Source: Roseateles toxinivorans (GTDB taxonomy: Bacteria > Pseudomonadota > Gammaproteobacteria > Burkholderiales > Burkholderiaceae_C). From it: 64,000 nucleotides of DNA. The notes beneath the pieces are model-generated. The model was not told the origin of the DNA, searched no databases, and worked only from the letters and a program-made list of their open reading frames with translations. Positions 16,005 through 24,568 of the stretch are shown here, in pieces (position 1 is the first letter of the stretch; every line of letters starts with the position of its first letter). The stretch lies in NCBI GenBank assembly GCA_945898095.1, contig CAMDHE010000009.1:1-64000 (forward strand). Direction: 5' to 3'. Made by a program: the position numbers and the translations under genes.

Positions 16005-17204
16005 TCAGCCGAGCTGCACGACGCTGTTCAGCACCATCCGGACCAGCTCGGTCTGGCGGGTGACGCCCATCTTCGAAAAGATCGCCCGCAGATGGGCGCG
16101 CACGGTGTTGCGGCGGATGTCGAGTTGCTCGCCGGCTTCTTCCAGGCCGAGCCCATTGGCCAGCAACAAGGCCAGCGTGGCTTCGGCGGGAGTCAGGTCG
16201 AACAGTCGCCGGATCACGTCGCTCGATCCCTGCGTGCTGCGCTCGGGGTCGCGCAGGAAGATGGCGAGGCAGGGCCGATGGCCGCTCTCGGACCATTTGT
16301 CTCTTGGCAGCGTCCGCACCAACAGACTCAGCTTGCTGCGGCCCGATGGCCGGGTGATCGAGATCGCCTCGATCACCGTCGGCGTGATCGATTGCTTGAC
16401 GGGCTTGGGCAGCATCGACGTATAAGCGGCGTCGATCAATGCTTTGAGCTTGATTTGCTCGGCCGGGGACTCCGCCTTCAGCGATTTGCCGATCACGCGG
16501 ATGCCGTCCTGCTCGTTGAGGATTGCCTTGGCCTGATCGTTGATCGACAGGATGTCGCCTCTTTCGTCCAGCGTCACCGTGCCGATCCGCATCCGCTCGA
16601 CCGTGCCGGCGAACAGCTTGCGCTCGATGTCCAGGTGCTGCATATGCGAGCGCAGTCTGACGGCCTGCTTCAGGTGCGGCAGCAGCATCTGCGCGATGCC
16701 TTTTTCACGCTCGCCAAAGGGCTGCTGATCTTCCGAGCGGGCGATGCGTAGCCTGCATTCCTCGTCCTCGTTGTCAGAGCTGAGGTCGGCCCCCATGATG
16801 TGGCGCACGCCCTGTGGACGCAGGTATTCAAGGTAGAAGATGCTTTCCAGCCAGCGGGTCTCGCCGATGATTTCGGCAGCGACCAGCACCTGGTCGGGCG
16901 GCAGATTGCAAAAAGCGTCGAGCTCGAAAAAGCGCGAGTTGTAAAGGGCAAAAAAGCGCGCTTCGGTCGGACCTTCACTGACCATCAGGCTGGCCCGGTC
17001 AGCCGCGGCCGGCCGCATGATCAGCGTGGTGCTCATCGCGCCCAGCAAGGCGTTGAGCATTTTGACAAAGCTGCGCCAAGGCGGAGACTCCAGCGGACCC
17101 TGATAGATCGCCTGGGTCAGACGGTTGAACTCCGCCAGGCTCAGTTCCCGGGCTGGTTCGTCATCGATGCTGGGAGGGTGGCTGGTCAAGATGCTCTCAA
17201 ACAA
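16005..17204 (-). CDS. LuxR-family transcriptional regulator (solo), candidate steroid regulon activator
   Basis: Regulator of 399 residues. A long N-terminal sensory part of unknown ligand precedes a C-terminal LuxR/NarL helix-turn-helix (LTPAEATLALLLANG, then RRNTVRAHLRAIFSKMGV). There is no receiver domain. It resembles in length and layout the second regulator at 61800-62978. LuxR-type proteins such as TeiR are known testosterone-pathway regulators in Comamonas. The start is TTG at 17204 with AAGG just upstream; no in-frame ATG is near. An operator lies 116 bp upstream in the divergent region. Likely role: steroid-responsive control of the palindromic operators in this window (inference). 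Confidence 0.82.
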   Translation of the reverse strand: MFESILTSHPPSIDDEPARELSLAEFNRLTQAIYQGPLESPPWRSFVKMLNALLGAMSTTLIMRPAAADRASLMVSEGPTEARFFALYNSRFFELDAFCNLPPDQVLVAAEIIGETRWLESIFYLEYLRPQGVRHIMGADLSSDNEDEECRLRIARSEDQQPFGEREKGIAQMLLPHLKQAVRLRSHMQHLDIERKLFAGTVERMRIGTVTLDERGDILSINDQAKAILNEQDGIRVIGKSLKAESPAEQIKLKALIDAAYTSMLPKPVKQSITPTVIEAISITRPSGRSKLSLLVRTLPRDKWSESGHRPCLAIFLRDPERSTQGSSDVIRRLFDLTPAEATLALLLANGLGLEEAGEQLDIRRNTVRAHLRAIFSKMGVTRQTELVRMVLNSVVQLG

Positions 17205-17319
17205 TGCCTTGCATTGAATTTGCTTTGCGGCGGCTGAATTCCGGCTTCAGTATAGTTTTTAACAACTGCATGGTTTGTTGCTGTTTTGAACGATTTTCAG
17301 CGCTTCAGGCAGGTTCAAA

Positions 17320-17339
17320 AATAGTCCGTTCGAACGATG
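17320..17339 (+). promoter_or_regulatory. Palindromic operator upstream of acyl-CoA dehydrogenase pair
   Basis: AATAGTCC-GTTC-GAACGATG, 89 bp before the dehydrogenase ATG and 116 bp from the divergent regulator start. A TAGTGT hexamer 23 bases downstream could be the -10. It may also be the site of regulator autocontrol. Confidence 0.7.
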
Positions 17340-17427
17340 AATTGCTCATTGCGCAAGCCAATAGTGTCCATGACAAGCCTGCGAATTCAGGGCTTTACAG
17401 GGCGCCTTGCGCCGGCAGAGGGATTGA

Positions 17428-18579
17428 ATGCAGATCGAATTCACCGAGGCGCAACAGCAACTGCGAAGCCAGGCCCGCGAATGGCTGGCTGCCCATGTGC
17501 CGCGCCAACCACTGCAGAGCTTTGATACCGCAATTGGGTTCGAGCAGCACCGGCAATGGGAGCGAGAGCTGCATGCCGGCGGCTGGACCAGCCTGACCTG
17601 GGGCAGGGAGTTCGGCGGTCGTGCCGGCGATATGTTCGACTGGCTGATCTTCGAAGAGGAATATTGGGCTGCCGGCGCGCCGGGGCGAGTCAACCAGAAT
17701 GGTTTGCTGGTGCTGGCACCGGCCTTGCTGCAGTTCGGCAACGCCGCGCAGCGCCAGCGTTTCTTGCAGCGCATTGCCGCTGGCGCTGACATCTGGGCCC
17801 AAGCCTGGTCCGAGCCCGATGCTGGCTCCGATATGGCCGCGATCTGCTGCAGCGCCGAACTCGATGGTGATCATTACGTCCTGAATGGTCAGAAAAGCTG
17901 GGTCTCGAGGGCGGTCTGGGCTGACTGGTTGTTCGGCCTGTTCCGCACCGAAGAAGGTTCGCAGCGCCATGTCGGGCTGAGCTGCTTGCTGGTACCGCTG
18001 AATGCGGCCGGCGTCACGGTGCGGCCGATCATGCAGTTGAACGGCCGCACCGGCATGGCCGATGTTTATTTCGACAATGTGAAAATTCCGGTCGAGCAGC
18101 GACTCGGCGCCGAAGGCGAGGGCTGGCGGGTCAGTGCGGCGATTTCGGGCAGCGAACGCGGCCTGATGCTGCGCTCGCCAGGGCGGTTCCAGGAAACAGC
18201 AAGGGCGCTGATTCAGCTGTATCGCCAGCATCAGGACAGCGCCGATGCTGATCCAACGATTCGCGATGCGGTACTCGACTGCTGGATGAAAGCCCGTGCC
18301 TATGCGCTGTCGGCCTACCGTTCGGTCAGCCGCCTGCAACAGGGCATCGTCATCAGCGCCGAGGCCAGCGCTAACAAGATCTTCTGGTCAGAACTCGACC
18401 TGAAGCTGCATGAGACCGCCATGCGCATCCTCGGCGAGCGGGCCGAGTTGCTGTCTGAAGCGGACAGTGGATCCTGGCTCGACGGTTTCATGTTCGCGCA
18501 GGCCGGCACGATCTATTCCGGCACCAATGAAATCCAGCGCAACATCATTGCCGAGCAGCTGCTCGGCATGCCGCGTTGA
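17428..18579 (+). CDS. Acyl-CoA dehydrogenase, large partner of a two-subunit pair
   Basis: Acyl-CoA dehydrogenase of 383 residues with AQAWSEPDAGSDMAA, DGDHYVLNGQKSWVSRA and the C-terminal YSGTNEIQRNIIAEQLLGMPR signature (split here only by description). It is closely related along its full length to the protein at 52670-53824, and its neighbour at 18597 is related to that at 53836, so the two loci are paralogous heteromeric pairs. Such pairs act on steroid CoA esters in either side-chain or ring C/D degradation. A Baeyer-Villiger monooxygenase follows in the same operon. Substrate unknown. Confidence 0.85.
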   Translation: MQIEFTEAQQQLRSQAREWLAAHVPRQPLQSFDTAIGFEQHRQWERELHAGGWTSLTWGREFGGRAGDMFDWLIFEEEYWAAGAPGRVNQNGLLVLAPALLQFGNAAQRQRFLQRIAAGADIWAQAWSEPDAGSDMAAICCSAELDGDHYVLNGQKSWVSRAVWADWLFGLFRTEEGSQRHVGLSCLLVPLNAAGVTVRPIMQLNGRTGMADVYFDNVKIPVEQRLGAEGEGWRVSAAISGSERGLMLRSPGRFQETARALIQLYRQHQDSADADPTIRDAVLDCWMKARAYALSAYRSVSRLQQGIVISAEASANKIFWSELDLKLHETAMRILGERAELLSEADSGSWLDGFMFAQAGTIYSGTNEIQRNIIAEQLLGMPR

Positions 18580-18596
18580 AACGCCAGGGCTGAGTC

Positions 18597-19658
18597 ATGG
18601 ACTTCACTTTTTCCGAAGCGCAACTGGAGCGCCGCCGCCATATCCGGCGAGTCTTGATGACCGAGGTTCCGCCCGAGCTGCTGCGTGAGCAATGGCTCAG
18701 CGAGGAAGGCCTGTCGGGCGAGGTCTGGCGTTTGTTCGCCGATCTCGGACTGACGGCGATCTCGGTGCCTGAAGCCTTTGGCGGCGCCGGCGGCAATGAT
18801 GTCGACTGGGTGCTGGCTGCCCAGGAAGCCGGCTATTACGCGCTGCCAGGCGCGTTGCTAGATACCTGCTGGGCCGGGGCCGGCCTGCTCGCGGCGCTGC
18901 CCGACAGCGAACTGAGCCAGCATTGGCTGCCCAAGATTGCCAACGGCGCAGCGCGGCTGGCGATCGGCTATCCCGGCCAAGCCCTGGTCGCTGATGCCCA
19001 TGTCGCTGACCTGTTGCTGCTGCATCACCAAGGCGAGCTTCATGCGCTGCTGCCGGCCCAGTTGCGTATGACCCGCAAAGCCAGCCTCGACCCTTCACGC
19101 CGCTTGTTTGAAATCGATTGGCGGCCAGGGCCCCAGACTTGCCTTGCATCCGGGGCGCTGGCCGGGCGTTTATGGGAGCAGGCCTTGGATCGGGGCGCGC
19201 TTGCGGTGGCCGCCCAGTACTCGGGCCTGGCCATGCGTATCCTCGATCTGGCCATCGACTACAGCGCGCAGCGCAAGCAGTTCGGCAAAGCGATCGGTGC
19301 TTTCCAGGCCGTCAAGCATTACCTCGCTGACTTGTCGATAGCGATTGACTTTGCCAAACCGGTGATCTTTCAGGCCGCCCAGGCCATCGCTACTGGTGAC
19401 GGCAGGGCTTCGGCCTATGTCTCGCATGCCAGGCTGGCGATGGGCGATGCCGCTCGTCTGGCGGCAAGACATGGCATCCAGGTTCATGGGGCGTCGGGCT
19501 ATACCTGGGACGGCGATCTGCAGATTTTTGCCAAACGAATCTGGGCCATCGATGGCAGTTGCGGCAGCAGCGCTTTCCACAAAGCCAGGCTGACGCAACA
19601 TCTTTTTGCCGACGAGGGGCTGATCGGCGCCCGTCAGACCTTTCCCGTCGCGGCCTGA
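18597..19658 (+). CDS. Acyl-CoA dehydrogenase, small partner of the pair
   Basis: Acyl-CoA dehydrogenase-like protein of 353 residues with DYSAQRKQFGKAIGAFQAVKH and HGIQVHGASGYTWDGDLQIF, but without the TNEIQR ending. This is the typical non-catalytic subunit form that binds FAD with its partner encoded 17 bp upstream. Paralogous to 53836-54909. The pair lies behind a regulon operator. Confidence 0.83.
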   Translation: MDFTFSEAQLERRRHIRRVLMTEVPPELLREQWLSEEGLSGEVWRLFADLGLTAISVPEAFGGAGGNDVDWVLAAQEAGYYALPGALLDTCWAGAGLLAALPDSELSQHWLPKIANGAARLAIGYPGQALVADAHVADLLLLHHQGELHALLPAQLRMTRKASLDPSRRLFEIDWRPGPQTCLASGALAGRLWEQALDRGALAVAAQYSGLAMRILDLAIDYSAQRKQFGKAIGAFQAVKHYLADLSIAIDFAKPVIFQAAQAIATGDGRASAYVSHARLAMGDAARLAARHGIQVHGASGYTWDGDLQIFAKRIWAIDGSCGSSAFHKARLTQHLFADEGLIGARQTFPVAA

Positions 19659-19685
19659 GGCCTTGCCCTTTTTCTGGAATCTGCA

Positions 19686-21155
19686 GTGACTCAATTGCTC
19701 AAAACAAAACTACGCGTTGCCGTACTCGGCGCCGGCATGTCGGGCATCCTGGCAGCGATCCGTTTGCAACAAGCCGGCGTCTATGAGGTTGTGGTGTTTG
19801 AAAAGGCCGACCGTATCGGCGGCACCTGGCGCGACAACCACTATCCCGGTCTGACCTGTGATGTGCCGGCCCATGCTTACACCTTCTCGTTTGCGCCACA
19901 TGCCGAGTGGAGCAGCTTCCTGGCGCCCGGGCCCGAGATCCAGCAATACTTCGAAGGTCTGGTCCGGCAGTTCCAGATCGAATCGCTGATCCGCTTCAAT
20001 CAGGAAGTGTCGAGCTGCGTCTGGCAAAACCAAGGCTGGCAGTTGCAGACAAGCAGCGGCTTGCAGCAGTCATTTGACATCGTGATCGCTGCGACCGGCG
20101 TCTTGCACCATTTGAATCAGCCTGAAATCAAGGGCCTGGACAGCTTTGCCGGCGACTGCTTTCACAGCGCGCGCTGGGATCACAGCGTGCCGCTGCAAGG
20201 CCGGCGCGTTGGCGTCATCGGCAATGGCTCGACCGGCGTGCAGATCGTCTCGAACCTGGCCGGCAAGGCCAGCCGTGTGGTGCATATCCAGCGCAGTCCG
20301 CAGTGGATCATGCCTTACCCGAATCCGCCCTATAGCGACGCCGACCGCGCGGCATTCCGCAGCGATCCGGCCCTGATCGACCAGATCCGCTACAGCGAGT
20401 TCTATCTGGGCCTGGTGAATCGCTTCACCGAGGGCGTGGCCGACAAGGACTCGCAGCAGATGGCCGAAATCGAAGCGGTCGTTTTGAACCATCTCGAGAC
20501 CTCGATCAAGGACCCGGCCATGCGCGAAAGACTGCGCCCGAATTACCGCGCGGCCTGCAAGCGCTTGATCTTCTCGCCCGACTATTTCGAGGTGGTGCAG
20601 CGCGATGATGTCGAGGTCATCGTCGGCGAGATCGACCAGATCGAGCCCGAAGGCGTGCGCATGCAGGATGGCAGGCTGCTGGCGCTTGATGTGCTGGCCT
20701 TGGCCACCGGTTTCAAGGCTGACCGCTTCTTGCGACCGATGACCTTGCTCGGCCAGGATGGCGCCGATTTGGCGCTCAGCTGGGCGCGCAAGCCCAGCGC
20801 TTATCTGGGCATTGCAATGCCGGGTTTCCCGAATTTCTTCATGCTCAACGGCCCGACCGGGCCGGTCGGCAACTTCTCGCTGATCGACATCGCCGAACGC
20901 CAATGGGGCTATATCGACGCCTTGCTCGCCGAACTGAGCTCGGGCCGCGCCAAGACCTTGGTGCTCAAGCCCGAAGTGATGCAGGACTACGAGGCGCGCC
21001 GGCTCCAGGCCGGCAAGCAGACGATTTTTGGCTCGGGCTGTAGCAGCTGGTATCTGGACAGCGAAGGTGCGCCATCAACCTGGCCCTGGAACTACCAGAC
21101 CTTTGCCGAACAGACCAGGGCGCCGAGGCTGGAGGAATTCGAGCTTATCGCTTGA
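19686..21155 (+). CDS. Flavin-containing Baeyer-Villiger-type monooxygenase
   Basis: FAD/NADPH monooxygenase of 489 residues. First Rossmann motif GAGMSG (residues 15-20), IGGTWRDNHYPGL, the Baeyer-Villiger fingerprint F-x-G-x3-H-x3-W exactly present at residues 154-164, and second dinucleotide motif GNGSTG. The GTG start follows the acyl-CoA dehydrogenase pair by 27 bp, so it is likely cotranscribed. BVMOs oxidise ketones to esters or lactones; the D-ring 17-ketone is a known BVMO target in fungi and some bacteria, but the substrate here is undetermined. It is an unusual component for the 9,10-seco pathway. Confidence 0.85.
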   Translation: MTQLLKTKLRVAVLGAGMSGILAAIRLQQAGVYEVVVFEKADRIGGTWRDNHYPGLTCDVPAHAYTFSFAPHAEWSSFLAPGPEIQQYFEGLVRQFQIESLIRFNQEVSSCVWQNQGWQLQTSSGLQQSFDIVIAATGVLHHLNQPEIKGLDSFAGDCFHSARWDHSVPLQGRRVGVIGNGSTGVQIVSNLAGKASRVVHIQRSPQWIMPYPNPPYSDADRAAFRSDPALIDQIRYSEFYLGLVNRFTEGVADKDSQQMAEIEAVVLNHLETSIKDPAMRERLRPNYRAACKRLIFSPDYFEVVQRDDVEVIVGEIDQIEPEGVRMQDGRLLALDVLALATGFKADRFLRPMTLLGQDGADLALSWARKPSAYLGIAMPGFPNFFMLNGPTGPVGNFSLIDIAERQWGYIDALLAELSSGRAKTLVLKPEVMQDYEARRLQAGKQTIFGSGCSSWYLDSEGAPSTWPWNYQTFAEQTRAPRLEEFELIA

Positions 21156-21284
21156 AGGACACCGGCGCTTGTTACATGCGAGTTGGCAGCGCGCCGGCTG
21201 CCAGGAGCTTCATTTGGCCTTGCCCTGTTCATCCAGGAATGGGCTTTGTCTGTTGTGACGTGTTTTTTGCGATGGCGTATTTGA

Positions 21285-21569
21285 TCAAACACGAATCATT
21301 GGCCATTGACGTGCAGTGTGGACCAAGGCCAGCATCCACAAGGTTTGTCCGTCGATTTCGTACACCAAACGATAGTTTTCGTGGGGAAACAGCTCGCGAG
21401 TCCCTTGGACCAAGCCCGGACGACCCATTTTTGGGTGATCAGCAAGCGTGGCGGCTGCAGCGCTGAAAAGATCGTCCATGCGCAAAGCCGCTGTTGGGTT
21501 GTCGGCCGCGATGTAGTCCCAGACGTCAATGCGATCCTGCAGCGCTTCAGGTGTCCAAACGACCTTCAT
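21285..21569 (-). CDS. RelE/ParE-family toxin
   Basis: Compact toxin of 94 residues with the ParE/RelE pattern: WTPEALQDRIDVWDYIA helix, TLADHPKMGRPG, RELFPHENYRLVYEID and a final HTARQWP. The start overlaps the preceding antitoxin stop by four bases. This is the second of three toxin-antitoxin modules within 8 kb. Confidence 0.87.
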   Translation of the reverse strand: MKVVWTPEALQDRIDVWDYIAADNPTAALRMDDLFSAAAATLADHPKMGRPGLVQGTRELFPHENYRLVYEIDGQTLWMLALVHTARQWPMIRV

Positions 21570-21844
21570 TCCTGCTTGGCAAAGATGGAGCGCCGAGCAA
21601 CGAACATGGCTTCCACGTCATCATTGGAATGTTGGGCCCCGGCTTGCATCGAGGCTCTGCTGGCCTCAATCTTGGCGCTCAGGAAAGCTTCATAGTCCCG
21701 CGTCTGACGCTGGCGCTGGACAAACTCGCGCATCAATTCGCGCAGTATCTGGGAAGCCGGCCTGTGGGCGGCCTGAGCTTCAGCCATGAATTCGGCACGC
21801 AAGTCGGTTTCGATTTTCATCGTAAAAATGGCTTCTTTAGACAT
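21566..21844 (-). CDS. Antitoxin of the ParE-like module
   Basis: Protein of 92 residues beginning MSKEAIFTMKIETDLRAEF, with an N-terminal DNA-binding type strand-helix region and an extended charged tail. GGAAG precedes the ATG at 21844. Position and four-base overlap with the toxin define its role; the exact family (ParD/RelB-like) is not certain. Confidence 0.78.
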   Translation of the reverse strand: MSKEAIFTMKIETDLRAEFMAEAQAAHRPASQILRELMREFVQRQRQTRDYEAFLSAKIEASRASMQAGAQHSNDDVEAMFVARRSIFAKQE

Positions 21845-22201
21845 GGCATCTTCCAGCATTTATATAGTCAAAGTTTATATTTTGTTTATACGAAAGACAA
21901 CTTTTTTTCGCACTTACTCTTTTGGTCGTCGTTCATTCCCTGCGCGATTCATGAACGTGGATAAATCGTCGACACCTTGCTTGGCCAGCCATTCATCGGA
22001 CGCGACGCTTGCAAATCATGAGGGCTCAAGGCGGGCCGCCGCGGAATATCGCCGCTCAAATCGACGAGACTCTTTCCTCGACGACAGACATTCGGGTGCA
22101 GACGCGTAACTTCCGGTCGCGCACATCAGCAGGGCGATAGCCGGGTGAGGCAAACCGACTGTAGCTGTTGCGCTCCGCAAGACAATGCTTGCTCCTGCTG
22201 G
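21845..22201. other. AT-rich intergenic stretch without recognised gene
   Basis: Spacer of 357 bp between two toxin-antitoxin modules. The first 70 bases are strikingly AT-rich for this window, with TTTATA-type repeats suited to a promoter and operator for the antitoxin at 21566. The rest shows no gene or repeat that I can support. Confidence 0.5.
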
Positions 22202-22633
22202 TCAGGCAGTTCCTGCCAGCAGCCAGGGATCAATCACGGCGATCCCGCAGCCGCTGAAGTCGCCCGTATTGCGCGTCGCCACGGCGGCCTCGTGGGCGCG
22301 GGCGATGGCGGCAATCTGGCAGTCGAATTGGCTGATCGGCCGGCCGGCGGCACGGCGCTCGCCGGCGATGGCGGCATATGCAAGCGCAGCCGCGCGGTCG
22401 AAGGGCAGGATGCGGTCGCGGAAATCTTCCGACAAGATGCTTTCAATGGCTTTGGAAAGCGCGGTGCGCCTCTTTCCCGCTGGCAATATCGCCACGCCTT
22501 GGCGCAGTTCGGCTTCGCCCACTGCAGTGAAATAAACCGCTGCACCGTCTTGCAATGCCAGCCATATTTCGACCTGTTTGGCGGGCGCCGGCCGCAAGAG
22601 CTCTGAGACAACGTTGATGTCGAGAACGATCAT
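22202..22633 (-). CDS. PIN-domain toxin (VapC/FitB-like)
   Basis: PIN-domain ribonuclease toxin of 143 residues. The first acidic residue is Asp5 in MIVLDINVVSELLR; others occur in GEAELRQG, FDCQIAAIA and NTGDF, together the usual acidic metal site. The start overlaps the antitoxin stop by four bases. Resembles FitB of the FitAB type. Confidence 0.88.
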   Translation of the reverse strand: MIVLDINVVSELLRPAPAKQVEIWLALQDGAAVYFTAVGEAELRQGVAILPAGKRRTALSKAIESILSEDFRDRILPFDRAAALAYAAIAGERRAAGRPISQFDCQIAAIARAHEAAVATRNTGDFSGCGIAVIDPWLLAGTA

Positions 22634-22884
22634 GAACTTTCGCGGCCAAACTCGGGCGGCTCGCGCATCGGCTCACGCGCAGGAAGTTCGAGATCGACGC
22701 GGTCAGAAGCCGCCAAGCGGGCGCGGATCGCAGCGGCGAGATTGCGCGGCGGCGCGTTTTCCCCCATGACCCGCCGCAGAATTTCGCGCGCTTCTTCCTC
22801 CATTGACCTTCCATGTTCGGCCGCGCGAACGCGCAGGCGCTGCTTGATGTCGTCATCAAGATTGCGGATTGTGATGCTGGCCAT
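22630..22884 (-). CDS. FitA/VapB-like antitoxin
   Basis: Antitoxin of 84 residues with the FitA-type ribbon-helix-helix opening ASITIRNLDDDIKQRLRVRAA and the helix RSMEEEAREILRRV. Pairs with the PIN toxin downstream. Third toxin-antitoxin module of this accessory region. Confidence 0.88.
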   Translation of the reverse strand: MASITIRNLDDDIKQRLRVRAAEHGRSMEEEAREILRRVMGENAPPRNLAAAIRARLAASDRVDLELPAREPMREPPEFGRESS

Positions 22885-23118
22885 GGTGGGTTTTCTCTAC
22901 TCCGAGCTTCTGGAGAGAATGCAATCGATGATCGCAATGATATCAATGCGTTTTGCCCTTGGCTGGCAGTCCCGAATGAGCGCGCGATTTGGCGTTTAAG
23001 CGATTCCGATCAATCGGGGCGCGCCATCTACACTGAACCGTTCGCTGTCCGGTTGCGCTTTTGCGGGTCCTGGCAAAACCGACCTGGCGGCCGAAACCAA
23101 TCAAGATGGGATGAATCG

Positions 23119-24498
23119 ATGACACAAACCATTGCTGAATTGCGCCTTGCGCTCGATACCGGTGGGCTGACCAGCCAGGCGCTGGTGGAGCAGATGCTGA
23201 TCAACAGCAACGATCCTGCGGGCGAAGGCAGTCTGGTGTTTCGCAAAACCTATGCCGCCGCAGCGATGGCACAGGCTGTCGCTTACGACAACTGCCGTAG
23301 GTCGGGCATGCCTCCCGCCCATCTCGGGCCCTTGGCCGGCATCCCGATCTCGGTCAAGGATCTGTTCGACATTGCCGGCGAGGTCACCGGCGCGGGATCG
23401 GCCGTGCTGGCAGAGAATCCGCCGGCCGCAAGTGACGCGCCGGCCATCGCCCGTTTGCGCCGGGCGGGGGCGATCCTGATCGGGCGCACCAACATGACCG
23501 AATGGGCTTACGGCGCGGTCGGGGCCAACGGGCATTTCGGTACGCCTCGCTGCGCTTGGGATCGCGCAGTCGATGATGGCGCCGGACGGATACCCGGCGG
23601 GTCGACTTCGGGCGGCGCGATCTCGGTCACGGATGGCATGGCCGCAGCGGCGATCGGATCCGACACCGGCGGCTCGGTGCGCATCCCTGCGGCGCTGAAC
23701 GGCCTCGCTGGCTTCAAACCAACCGCGCGGCGCGTGCCACTAACGGGCGCCTATCCGCTCTCGCAACTCGATTCGGTCGGACCCTTGGCGAACAGCGTGG
23801 GCGACTGCCTGCTGCTCGATAGGCTGATGGCCGGTGGCGACGGTGCGGCAATGCTGCCTGCGCATTCCTTGCGTGGACTGCGCCTGGGTCTGGCACGCAA
23901 CCACCTGCAGGACGCAATGGATCCCGAGGTCGCGCTGCCGTTCGAGCGCGCGCTTTCCCGGCTTTCGGCGGCCGGCGCGCAACTGGTCGAATTCAACTGG
24001 AGCGAACTCGACAATTACGCCTCGATCAATGCCAAAGGCGGTTTCTCGGCCGCTGAATGTTTCGCCAGGCATCAGCATTTGCTGGACGCGCGGAGCGCAG
24101 AAATCGACCCCTGGATCGTCGCGCGCGTCCTTGCTGGCGCCAAGCAGACTGCGGCTGACTACATCGAATTGCTCGCCGCTCGCCGCGACTGGATTGCCCG
24201 CTCAGAGGAGCGCTTCGCGCAGTTCGACGCCTTGATCGCCCCAACGGTGCCGGTGATCGCCCCGCGCCTCAAGCCCATCATGGACGATGTATCCACATTG
24301 GGCGAGTACTTCAAGGCGAATTCCACCGTGCTGCGCAACTGCCAGTTCATCAACTTTCTGGACGGCTGCGGCCTGACCCTGCCGATCCACGATAGCGGCC
24401 ATGCGCCAGCCGGGCTGATGATCGCGGGCACGGCGATGAGCGATCAGCGGGTGCTGGCGATCGGGTTGGCGGTCGAAGCGCATTTGCGCAGCGCCTGA
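23119..24498 (+). CDS. Amidase signature enzyme
   Basis: Amidase-signature hydrolase of 459 residues with the Ser-cisSer-Lys triad visible: Lys80 in ISVKDLF, Ser162 in PGGSTSGGA and Ser186 in DTGGSVRIPA. Family members hydrolyse amides, including small aliphatic or aryl amides; a conjugated bile-acid amide is possible by context only, since known bile-salt hydrolases belong to other families. The ATG at 23119 follows an AAGATGGG ribosome site. No regulon operator is upstream and it is flanked by a toxin-antitoxin module, so it may not belong to the steroid regulon. Confidence 0.82.
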   Translation: MTQTIAELRLALDTGGLTSQALVEQMLINSNDPAGEGSLVFRKTYAAAAMAQAVAYDNCRRSGMPPAHLGPLAGIPISVKDLFDIAGEVTGAGSAVLAENPPAASDAPAIARLRRAGAILIGRTNMTEWAYGAVGANGHFGTPRCAWDRAVDDGAGRIPGGSTSGGAISVTDGMAAAAIGSDTGGSVRIPAALNGLAGFKPTARRVPLTGAYPLSQLDSVGPLANSVGDCLLLDRLMAGGDGAAMLPAHSLRGLRLGLARNHLQDAMDPEVALPFERALSRLSAAGAQLVEFNWSELDNYASINAKGGFSAAECFARHQHLLDARSAEIDPWIVARVLAGAKQTAADYIELLAARRDWIARSEERFAQFDALIAPTVPVIAPRLKPIMDDVSTLGEYFKANSTVLRNCQFINFLDGCGLTLPIHDSGHAPAGLMIAGTAMSDQRVLAIGLAVEAHLRSA

Positions 24499-24568
24499 GC
24501 AACGCTGCTTTCCCGCGCTCAAGATTGAATCGGCCCTGCTGCTCTTTTACTTCCGGGCCTGCGGCTTT

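Noticed and set aside
21184-21203. TGGCAGC/GCTGCCA hairpin after the BVMO as a terminator
   Set aside because: Seven-pair stem but no T-run follows, so terminator function cannot be supported.
24499-24568. Terminator between amidase and epimerase-like gene
   Set aside because: GGCCC and GGGCC could pair but with a long loop and no T-run.
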